Below the pieces are notes generated by a model. The model saw nothing but the letters and a program-made list of their open reading frames with translations. It did no database searches and had not been told where the DNA came from. From contig CAJUCE010000014.1 in the NCBI GenBank assembly GCA_910584865.1, positions 60,964-124,963 of the forward strand: a stretch of DNA of 64,000 nucleotides, written 5' to 3'. The DNA comes from an uncultured Acetatifactor sp. (GTDB taxonomy: Bacteria; Bacillota; Clostridia; Lachnospirales; Lachnospiraceae). The first letter of the stretch is position 1, and each line of letters opens with the position of its first letter. The position numbers and the translations under genes were made by a program. This document shows positions 8,599-15,429 of this stretch, one piece after another.

Positions 8599-11091
8599 TC
8601 AATATGACTTCATATCATGAATAATTAGTTCCGCAAAAGAGCGGGAGGAAACATCAAGTGCCTCATCATTTAAATTTCCTATTTTATATAAAACTAATGG
8701 TGACTGAGAAATGTCCTTAAAATATTTAATTAGTGAATTTTTTATTCCCTCAATAGAATAACTTTCCGGTTTGAAATCATTTAACCAAAAAGAGCATCTT
8801 TTTCTATATAGTCCAGAGTAGTATCTTTCTAATGATGTTGAAAGGACAGTACCTGGAGTTTCCTTTTGTAATAAATTTTTCTTAATCAATGTGGAAATAC
8901 CTATGGCATCCATATCAGCTATAAAATCGCAGAAATTCATTTGCACTGCGTAGGTCGGAGTTACTCCGTATGGATTATCCGGTAGAACCTCCATTTTTCC
9001 TATTCGGTCCCTGGCATGCTCAATAGGTGTAATATGAGGGTAGTTTTTCATAACCGTTTGAACCTCTTGGATACCTGTGGCAAAGTCACCGGCCCACCCA
9101 AACCATTCTCTTTTGGCAATAGGAAGAGATTCTTTTATATAAGCTGAAATAATTACGGCAAGATGCGGTAATTCGAACAGCCTGCTATAAGTGACTTCTC
9201 TACCGTCAATTGTTGTTTCTGTTATCGTTGAGTCATCTTTTATATATGTATATGCGCCCGTTATATATTTGGCCAAGTTGTCATGTAGATCAGCGCAATT
9301 ATTTTTAATATATAAAACAAATTTATCATTTCCTTCTAATAAATCCTTAAAAAACTCACTATCTTCATACTTATCTATCCACAAGTAATATAACACCGCA
9401 AAAACACAATCTAAGTCATTTCCATTCGGGGCGTACTCCCAATATGCTTTTTCTAAATCAACAACATGAGAAATGATTTCGTGAATATTAACTGAGTTTT
9501 CAGTATATACCTCCAATGCATCTAAGCCTATATTATATTTGTGCGCCTCCCAGTGATCGTCAGTATCTTCATCGATATGGTCAAAATGTTTTGCGTTTTC
9601 AGAAGCAATTACGCGGTCAAGATCAAACTTCTTTTCAGAAGTTGCAACAAATGTTCCGGTAGCATATTGATCATAGGCCCAGTTATCAGGCAAGCTATAA
9701 CCTAAATTTCCGCTATATCCATAAGACATATCACTGACAAAGGAGCTGGTAGCCAGTTTTTGATTACATATAATTTGGCAAGTATTGCGTGATGAATAAA
9801 TGCCAATTTCATAAGTTGAACCAACATCCTCTTTTGCTTGCTTAATACCTTTGAAGTATTCCGTTATTTCTTTTTTGACCTGCTCTTCAACAGCATCAAA
9901 GTCTACAGCAAAATAAAGAGTGGTTTCAGGTGGAATTAATAATTCCGTTGCAGCCATAATGGCATCATACCCGTTTTTATAACCTGAGTTAAAGCTAAAA
10001 TATTGTATTGAGTTATTTGATTCTTGAAAAATTGGAAATATTTTGAGCCCTGTGGATAGTATGCTCCTTATTTCTTCTGGAGTCATATTTTTATCAAAAC
10101 CACCATCTATTTTTGTTAAGTAACGGCCAATATAATGATAACCGGCTTGATATAGTGCCTGGGCCATTTCATAATCAAGGCGTTGACGGCAATCTCCTGC
10201 ATTTGGAAGCCGGGTTTGATCCCCTCTGCTCCAAAGGAGAGCTCCCCATGTACGGCGATTAACCTTTCCGAGTTCTACATAGGCGTCCTTGTCGAGACAC
10301 ATAAATTTTTGAAATTCTGATACTGTCTCGGTTACAAATTCACTATAAATACCATCTAAGTTATTGATAATAAAACCGTGGCAACTTAATTCAGCCTGCA
10401 GTATTTTTACTAATGCAGTATTGGTACATCCTTGTTCTATATTTGGCATTTTAGAAAAAGTACCTGTTCCTATTAGTCCATCCGGGGTTGTACCAATTTC
10501 TTTTTGGAAAGCGTATATTAATGCCTGAGCTGTTTTACGCTCATAAATGCCACCGGTAGGAATATATCCCAGCTTAGATAAATAGAGGTTAGAATATTTA
10601 CCATTTAAAAATTGTTGAACATCTCGGATGATTGGTTTACCTGATGGGACAAGGATAGTTGGGTCTGTTGTAAGTAATGATTTGAATACATTGGGCTCCA
10701 TTGTATCTGATGGTGTAATACCTAAATGAGTTTTAAAATTCATAATTGCAGAGGCCAATCTATCACCAAATATTCCATCAAAACCACCTGCTTCATATCC
10801 TTTACAATAGAAACCACCTTGCGCAATCTTTATAATAATTGGATCAGTTACACCAGCTTTGATAACTGGACATGCTGACGATGTAGCATTTCCCCAGATT
10901 CCGTCTACAGGCAATAAATTGTAATGAATCTGGATTGCCATTACTAAAGCCTTTACAGTTTTCGTACCAGTCATTCCATCAGGCTTAACTGGATAACTGC
11001 CACATTTTGAGTTGTCTTCATCATACTTAAAGTATGATGGATAGGTATCATTTAACCATTCTTGTACTTCCATAACTTTTGAATCAGACAT
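8599..11091 (-). CDS. leaderless peptidoglycan-binding / DUF1906 glycoside-hydrolase-like protein (putative holin-dependent cargo)
   Basis: 830 residues with no signal peptide and no membrane span. The N-terminal 290 residues hold about four peptidoglycan-binding-like repeats, each with a G-x-(F/Y/W)-G-x-x-T motif (VDGIWGNATSSA, FDGIFGDRLASA, TGGIYERKTAQA, LDGIYSEFVTETV). Residues about 300-500 look like the DUF1906/Rv2525c glycoside-hydrolase-like domain: LDYEMAQALYQAGYHYIGRYL, LYFAVDFDA, GIYSSRN, FDLDR. Residues 510-830 are unrecognised, with GWAGDFAT and DFIADMDA motifs. A good RBS (AAGGAG) precedes the start. About 70 bases upstream lies a TTTACA/ATTTTT promoter shared with the sigma gene next door. 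Together with the neighbouring TcdE-like holin this suggests non-Sec export of a wall-targeted enzyme or toxin. Confidence 0.8.
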   Translation of the reverse strand: MSDSKVMEVQEWLNDTYPSYFKYDEDNSKCGSYPVKPDGMTGTKTVKALVMAIQIHYNLLPVDGIWGNATSSACPVIKAGVTDPIIIKIAQGGFYCKGYEAGGFDGIFGDRLASAIMNFKTHLGITPSDTMEPNVFKSLLTTDPTILVPSGKPIIRDVQQFLNGKYSNLYLSKLGYIPTGGIYERKTAQALIYAFQKEIGTTPDGLIGTGTFSKMPNIEQGCTNTALVKILQAELSCHGFIINNLDGIYSEFVTETVSEFQKFMCLDKDAYVELGKVNRRTWGALLWSRGDQTRLPNAGDCRQRLDYEMAQALYQAGYHYIGRYLTKIDGGFDKNMTPEEIRSILSTGLKIFPIFQESNNSIQYFSFNSGYKNGYDAIMAATELLIPPETTLYFAVDFDAVEEQVKKEITEYFKGIKQAKEDVGSTYEIGIYSSRNTCQIICNQKLATSSFVSDMSYGYSGNLGYSLPDNWAYDQYATGTFVATSEKKFDLDRVIASENAKHFDHIDEDTDDHWEAHKYNIGLDALEVYTENSVNIHEIISHVVDLEKAYWEYAPNGNDLDCVFAVLYYLWIDKYEDSEFFKDLLEGNDKFVLYIKNNCADLHDNLAKYITGAYTYIKDDSTITETTIDGREVTYSRLFELPHLAVIISAYIKESLPIAKREWFGWAGDFATGIQEVQTVMKNYPHITPIEHARDRIGKMEVLPDNPYGVTPTYAVQMNFCDFIADMDAIGISTLIKKNLLQKETPGTVLSTSLERYYSGLYRKRCSFWLNDFKPESYSIEGIKNSLIKYFKDISQSPLVLYKIGNLNDEALDVSSRSFAELIIHDMKSY

Positions 11092-11124
11092 AATAGTCTC
11101 CTTTCTACTTTTAGAAGATAATGT

Positions 11125-11166
11125 GTTTACATATAATAAAAATAAAGATTATCTAAATATGTAAAC
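11125..11166. repeat. 9-bp inverted repeat around the cargo promoter
   Basis: GTTTACATA (11125-11133) and TATGTAAAC (11158-11166) are perfect inverted copies. The left arm is a second TTTACA facing the plus strand but has no CTTT-type -10 at the right distance and no gene ahead of it, so a binding dyad is more likely than a second promoter. Confidence 0.5.
11138..11165 (-). promoter_or_regulatory. group 5 sigma-type promoter of the 830-residue gene
   Basis: On the minus strand TAGTTTACAT contains TTTACA (11160-11165), then a 16-base spacer and ATTTTT (11138-11143). TTTACA is the conserved -35 of TcdR/BotR/TetR/UviA-type promoters. The identical 10-mer with the same spacing is found upstream of the sigma gene (12307-12334) and on the plus strand at 14192-14219. 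Confidence 0.7.
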
Positions 11167-11259
11167 TAAAATTAATTTTTTATAAGTTATTCTGACTGTA
11201 AGAACTGTTTTTCTGATAGGTTACCTAAATCATCTCGTTCATTTATTAGTAAAAATAAT

Positions 11260-11733
11260 TTATATATTTTTATCATCTATATTCTTTTTCAATTCTATTA
11301 AAAGTTTTTTTAAAAAATTAGGCAATTCACATCCCATCCTTCCTATATTTTCAAGTATTGATAATATTTCATTTATGATTAACCATATAGTTACCAACAA
11401 ACCAAAGAATGTGTTTGATGAATACTTTAGACCTAGTTCATTTGCAAACCTGAACAATAAATAGTCAATACAAACAGATACAATTACTGTTAACATATAC
11501 CCTATTTTTTTATATATACCTAATATACTTTTTTTACTGCTCCAACCATATATCGGATCTTTTATGTTTACGAAAGCTTCCTTCTTGGCGGCTAACATTC
11601 CTGAGATATAATCTATAATCATTAATATAAGCAATAATAATATTGCAGGGAATAGTAAACCAAGTTTATTGCTTATCCATGTAAACAACAATAAAACACT
11701 ATTTTTTATTGAACTATTAATACACTTCATCAT
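11260..11733 (-). CDS. TcdE/UtxA-like holin
   Basis: 157 residues, close to the C. difficile holin TcdE (166). Layout of the phage_holin_4_1 type: a long hydrophobic pair at about 10-48 ending IIDYISGMLAAKKE, a span at about 74-98 (YMLTVIVSVCIDYLLFRFA), a span at about 107-128 (FFGLLVTIWLIINEILSILEN), and a charged C-terminus. IIDYISG and the NE/ENIGRMG segment are typical of this family. Its start codon shares one base with the sigma factor stop (TAATG), so the two are translationally coupled. Expected role: membrane pores that release the leaderless cargo. No endolysin gene is adjacent, arguing against a simple prophage lysis module. Confidence 0.85.
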   Translation of the reverse strand: MMKCINSSIKNSVLLLFTWISNKLGLLFPAILLLLILMIIDYISGMLAAKKEAFVNIKDPIYGWSSKKSILGIYKKIGYMLTVIVSVCIDYLLFRFANELGLKYSSNTFFGLLVTIWLIINEILSILENIGRMGCELPNFLKKLLIELKKNIDDKNI

Positions 11734-12287
11734 TATGATTCCTCACTGTAGTATTTTTTTAAGATATTATACAAATTTTTTCGTACACGATTTACGTACT
11801 GCCTTGAAATCTTAAATGTTTTTGCAATTTCAGCATCTGATTTATCATCTAATAAAATTTGAAGGGATAATTGTCGTTTCCTTTTATCATTTTGCGCTAA
11901 TAAGAGTTTTAGATCTTCTCGGAAAATCATATCAGAAAATTCAGAAGGTGAGGATGACATTATTGATATAGAATTTTCTGAAATTTCTTCAAAGTCACTT
12001 GTATACTGAAAATCGTGCCGCTTTTTACTCTTTCTATAAAGTTCTAAGAATTTATTTTTTAAAGCATTATTTATGTATGAAAAACATTCCCCATCATTAT
12101 TACAATAATTTATTTTTAAAACTGATTCCCATAAAGCAAGTATTAATTCTTCTCTGGTATCTTCGGCCTCATCTTTATACAGCAACCGCACATACTTATT
12201 AATTAGTGGATTCATATACTCAATTAATTTTGCAAATTCATCTTTATTGTTTTTTATATCTTTTAGTAATTTACACCATTCTCTCAT
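11733..12287 (-). CDS. TcdR/BotR/UviA-like group 5 (ECF-like) RNA polymerase sigma factor
   Basis: 184 residues, the same length as TcdR. Region 2 is at about 15-90 (DEFAKLIEYMNPLINKYVR, CFSYINNALKNKFLELYRKSKKR). A Ser-rich linker follows at about 100-120, then a region 4 helix-turn-helix at about 150-182 (SDAEIAKTFKISRQYVNRVRK) that should read the TTTACA -35. In this family the sigma factor drives its own gene plus toxin or bacteriocin genes; the promoter motif shared with the cargo gene supports that here. RBS GGAGG lies eight bases before the ATG. First gene of a two-gene unit with the holin. Confidence 0.85.
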   Translation of the reverse strand: MREWCKLLKDIKNNKDEFAKLIEYMNPLINKYVRLLYKDEAEDTREELILALWESVLKINYCNNDGECFSYINNALKNKFLELYRKSKKRHDFQYTSDFEEISENSISIMSSSPSEFSDMIFREDLKLLLAQNDKRKRQLSLQILLDDKSDAEIAKTFKISRQYVNRVRKNLYNILKKYYSEES

Positions 12288-12306
12288 TATGTTACCTCCA
12301 TGAGAT

Positions 12307-12334
12307 AAAAAGAAAGAATGATAAAAAATGTAAA
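12307..12334 (-). promoter_or_regulatory. group 5 sigma-type promoter of the sigma-holin unit (autoregulation)
   Basis: Minus strand TAGTTTACAT with TTTACA at 12329-12334, 16-base spacer, CTTTTT at 12307-12312. The -10 equals the form I recall for UviA-type promoters. The leader before the sigma gene would be only about 12-20 bases and contains GGAGG. Confidence 0.7.
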
Positions 12335-12339
12335 CTAAT

Positions 12340-13087
12340 ATCTCTTTAGTAATGAAATTAAAAGTAAATAGAATTTTGTTGAATATTATTACAAAGCCTA
12401 AAAATGGATTGTGATCTGAATAAAAGACTATAGTACATGAAGATAATCCTTTGGGCTGCTGATTGCTTTGATAACATGCAGATATAGAAACAGGTTGCCC
12501 TTAGACAAGATTCTTTCAATAAATGGTTGGAGTGCTTCACCGAAAACTTCCTCTTTTGCAGGAGATTGCCAAGAAAGATCTTTCCGACTTGGAAAAAGCT
12601 GTCTCCACTTTCCTGAATAACAGTTTGCGCCCAAGCAACCCATGCATTACAAGAGCAAAACAGATTATCAAAAGACTTGAGCCAACCGTACTTCAGAAGA
12701 ATTGAGGTATGAAGCCATTCACCGAAACACTAACTTGTTGATGTATGCCATAAAAACTGGGATTGTGGATTCCCCGAAGACTTTTGTAAATTGTAAAAGA
12801 AGTAAATGACCTCTGCTCAGTTTACTAAGAAACCGAAGTGGCATGCCCAGTAAGTGGCCATACCATATCCATAGATTCAATATGCACAAAGATACCATTG
12901 GCCTTTCTCTGCGATGAGTTGAACCCTCATAAGTCTAAAAGCCTGATCCGGTTCATTGCACAGCAGTATGGCCTGACCGAAGACCTTGGCCGCAAAGAGA
13001 CGTCTGGCATACTCAAGAGACAGAAAAGCCATACAGAATTTCTCCACTGCAAAGATTGCAAGATACGTAGCATATACATGAGAACAA
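12340..13087. other. about 750-base stretch without an intact gene
   Basis: Only short overlapping frames of 60-95 codons exist on both strands. A minus-strand frame at 12877-13119 looks protein-like (YARRLFAAKVFGQA) but has no RBS, stops, and appears to continue in decayed form to about 12400. This could be remains of a transposase or other mobile gene; I cannot name the family. A near-repeat TTTCGGTGAA occurs twice on the minus strand (near 12540 and 12720). Confidence 0.35.
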
Positions 13088-14176
13088 TCATAATAATACC
13101 TTACAGACCAAATTACCACTAGCTTGGTCTATATAATATACAGTATCATTTATCACTATATACTCTGTCCCCTTTATCGCCTCAAAACAAGAAACCAACT
13201 CCGTTTGCTCCAGATCAATATACACCAGAAACGATTTCATATGCTTTATGCTGTTCCAAATCCCGTAAACGCGATTATGAGAAATTGTCAATAGTTCTAT
13301 ATTTCCGTCTTGCAGTTCAATTACCTCCCGCTCCTCCCCTGTCTGTAAATCATACACGGACAACTTATTTTTATCTACGCTACTCATATATACTATCTTT
13401 TCCTGATCAATAACAGCATCTTCATAATAAGAAAATAATACCGTATCCTGTTCATTATCACGGAGGATAAACTCTTCCTGTCCAATATCTCCTATCTGAA
13501 TATGTCTTGCCAGAAATTCTTGTCCTGTAGTGGTCTTTGTATATCCTGCGCCTACAATATGATATGGATATAACCAGATACCCTCTTTATCATCCGGGTT
13601 ATTTATACGGATATCTGCAGCCTTGTTTTCTTCATCATAAAGTTTCATTTCCTCTACAGACGCAGGACCTGCCAACCTGCCATCGGAACCAATCCGGTAT
13701 CCTTCCACATTTCCCAGTTTGAATCCCAAATATATTACATCACCATAAAAATCCAGGAAACTGAGCGGCTGATTTCCTTCTACTATTCCAACTTCAGAAA
13801 TTTGTCCCTGTTCATTCATCTTTATAATCCGGATATTGTTTTCTAAATTCAGCCCAGCCCAGAATAAGTTATCATCACCTAAGGTTCCTACTGCTTCTTT
13901 ACACGCAGTAATTTGCTCTACCTGATTTTCTCCGTCCACTTTATACAATATTTTATCCAATACTATATAAGTAAATTCTCCCAGGCAAAGCGCATTTTTT
14001 TGACAATTTTCTGCTGATATGTAGTTTTTTATGTCTGTTTGTTTTGCTTCATCCACGGTATCAGTAATTTGTATTTCAGTTTCTAAAATATTACGCTCTT
14101 CATTTGTTTCTTGTTCACAAGCAGTGAGAAGCATTACTGTACAACAGCCTGCCAATATCCTAAAATTTCTTTTCAT
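13088..14176 (-). CDS. lipoprotein, probable beta-propeller (DUF5050-like)
   Basis: 362 residues. Signal peptide with lipobox LLTAC, lipidated Cys at about 20, then an acidic linker. The rest is made of repeated beta-strand units such as ILYKVDGENQVEQIT, IYLGFKLGNVEGYRIGSDG, LSVYDLQTGEEREVI and TVYYIDQASGNLV, the pattern of DUF5050-type extracytoplasmic propellers. Likely a membrane-anchored binding or sensing protein; ligand unknown. RBS AGGAGG. Its start is only 16 bases from a plus-strand sigma-type -35, and a minus-strand TTGACA (14223-14228) overlaps that promoter's far edge, so the two divergent genes share control DNA. It may be the cassette's immunity or sensor protein, by position only. 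Confidence 0.7.
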   Translation of the reverse strand: MKRNFRILAGCCTVMLLTACEQETNEERNILETEIQITDTVDEAKQTDIKNYISAENCQKNALCLGEFTYIVLDKILYKVDGENQVEQITACKEAVGTLGDDNLFWAGLNLENNIRIIKMNEQGQISEVGIVEGNQPLSFLDFYGDVIYLGFKLGNVEGYRIGSDGRLAGPASVEEMKLYDEENKAADIRINNPDDKEGIWLYPYHIVGAGYTKTTTGQEFLARHIQIGDIGQEEFILRDNEQDTVLFSYYEDAVIDQEKIVYMSSVDKNKLSVYDLQTGEEREVIELQDGNIELLTISHNRVYGIWNSIKHMKSFLVYIDLEQTELVSCFEAIKGTEYIVINDTVYYIDQASGNLVCKVLL

Positions 14177-14191
14177 TTTATGACCTCCTAG

Positions 14192-14219
14192 TTTACATAT
14201 TAAGTAATTTATTCTTTAT
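14192..14219 (+). promoter_or_regulatory. third group 5 sigma-type promoter, facing the SH3-like gene
   Basis: Plus strand TAGTTTACAT with TTTACA at 14192-14197, 16-base spacer, CTTTAT at 14214-14219. Same 10-mer and geometry as the sigma and cargo promoters. Predicted leader of about 130 bases before the gene at 14357. Confidence 0.65.
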
Positions 14220-14252
14220 ATATGTCAAATGATACAAACAGCAAATTCTATT

Positions 14253-14278
14253 GGTGACAAACAGTTTCATATGTCACC
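14253..14278 (+). promoter_or_regulatory. 7-bp inverted repeat in the leader
   Basis: GGTGACA (14253-14259) and TGTCACC (14272-14278) flank 12 bases. Could be an RNA hairpin or a repressor site in the untranslated leader of the SH3-like gene. Confidence 0.4.
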
Positions 14279-14312
14279 TCCCAATTATCAGAAGATTGCT
14301 ATATTGATCATT

Positions 14313-14330
14313 TTGATAATCGATTATCAA
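14313..14330. promoter_or_regulatory. 18-bp perfect palindrome, probable operator
   Basis: TTGATAATC followed directly by GATTATCAA. It lies 27 bases before the start codon and just before the RBS (AAGGAG). Perfect symmetry without a loop favours a DNA-binding protein over an RNA hairpin. Confidence 0.5.
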
Positions 14331-14356
14331 CCAAATTTTGAAAGGAGTTTTACAAC

Positions 14357-14890
14357 ATGTCTAATTATTTTTGTGTCAACAAAAGCGGTATTACAGTGCC
14401 CGTTTATTCGGACACACAGCAAACCTCAAAAATTGGTTCCATTTATAACCGTGAAGCATTTGGTTATGATATGAACTGGGGCGGAGACGGATATTTCTAC
14501 CGAATTCTTTTTCGAACTTCAGATGGCTCTCTTAGCTATGGTATCCTGGTTGACCCTCCTGGTTCCTCTGTGACTGATTGCACCGATTATCCTTTTGGCA
14601 CGGAAGAAATTGACGGTACCGAATACTATACTTTTACTATGCGAAAATCTCGTACTGTCTATACTGCAGGCGGAACCCGCTGGGGTGCAGTCGCAGCTAA
14701 TTGCCGTGTAGCCTGCTTAAGTGCTGTAGCTGGAGATAGTTATCCCAACCGCAAAGGCATCAATTATGTTGAAAGTTCTAAAGGTGGTTGGGTTAAAGTT
14801 ACTGGTGATGGTGTCAATTACGGTTTTGTAGATACCGGACTTGACGTCTCATCTTCCTATAGTTCTATCCCGTTCTATGGAAGCTGGTAA
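14357..14890 (+). CDS. leaderless protein with two SH3b-like segments (possible second cargo)
   Basis: 177 residues, no signal peptide or membrane span. Two similar beta-rich segments begin at about 12 (ITVPVYSDTQQTSKIGSIY) and about 98 (SRTVYTAGGTRWGAVAANC). Each resembles an SH3b wall-binding domain: aromatic, short loops, Gly-rich. The C-terminus is Ser/Tyr-rich. AAGGAG lies ten bases upstream of the start. The gene is preceded by the same sigma-type promoter as the holin cassette, which makes it a candidate co-regulated, holin-released wall-binding protein. I do not recognise a named family. Confidence 0.65.
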   Translation: MSNYFCVNKSGITVPVYSDTQQTSKIGSIYNREAFGYDMNWGGDGYFYRILFRTSDGSLSYGILVDPPGSSVTDCTDYPFGTEEIDGTEYYTFTMRKSRTVYTAGGTRWGAVAANCRVACLSAVAGDSYPNRKGINYVESSKGGWVKVTGDGVNYGFVDTGLDVSSSYSSIPFYGSW

Positions 14891-14924
14891 CAACAAGGTT
14901 TCTATAATAAATATTTTCTGAATA

Positions 14925-14966
14925 TTCCAGCAGGTTCAGATCTTAATTGACCTGTTCCTGCTGGAA
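14925..14966 (+). terminator. hairpin after the SH3-like gene
   Basis: TTCCAGCAGG (14925-14934) pairs perfectly with CCTGCTGGAA (14957-14966); followed by AAAT instead of T, so perhaps an RNA-stabilising structure. The true terminator appears to be at 15116-15160. Confidence 0.4.
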
Positions 14967-15097
14967 AAATACTATAATAATCTGCTCTATAATTTCTCTT
15001 GAGTACTGCTGCTCCCGAAAATCTAATAATACGAGTTACTTTGAAATATCCTTGGACTTTCCAGCATTCCGTCAGCCCATTTCATTGTTGGAATTCA

Positions 15098-15412
15098 ATG
15101 CTTTTTATTAAATTACCTGTCATATTATAACCAATATGACAGGCATCATCTTTTTATATTCTTGTATATCATTCAATCATGGTTTTGCCTGTACCCCAAC
15201 ACATGTATCATTGCATGGGACAGTAACTATTCTTGTTTTACTACATCCATATGCACTATAAGTAACTCTTTTTACTGATTACAGGAAAAATTTATACTCG
15301 TAATTTACCATATCTTTCTCTATGCCACAAGGGACAGAGTAGTTTAAAATTTAAACCACTCTGTCCCTTGTTTGATAATCCCCTTTATAATATAATAAAT
15401 TTAAATATCTAA
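15098..15412 (+). repeat. right copy of flanking repeat
   Basis: Same elements and order as 7665-7837: hairpin CCTGTCATATT/AATATGACAGG plus TCTTTTTAT; TAATTTACCATATCTTTCTC; a 43-base palindrome at 15328-15370 beginning CAAGGGACAGAG; then TTGTTT-17-TATAAT. Between hairpin and palindrome an unrelated segment of about 125 bases is present only here. Base changes in the palindrome arms are compensated (AAA/TTT in the left copy, GAG/CTC here), so the symmetry is under selection. Confidence 0.7.
15116..15160 (+). terminator. intrinsic terminator
   Basis: 11-bp perfect stem (15116-15126 with 15133-15143), 6-base loop, then CATCATCTTTTTAT. Downstream end of the SH3-like gene transcript. Confidence 0.65.
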
Positions 15413-15429
15413 ATTTAAGTAGGAATAAG

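Noticed and set aside
11125..11131. Plus-strand TTTACA as a fourth sigma-type promoter
   Set aside because: The -10 position does not match the CTTT pattern, the 10-mer TAGTTTACAT is not present, and no plus-strand gene follows.
8599..12287. Plain prophage lysis module
   Set aside because: There is a sigma factor with an own-type promoter and no structural, packaging or integrase genes; the cargo is an unusually long multi-domain protein.
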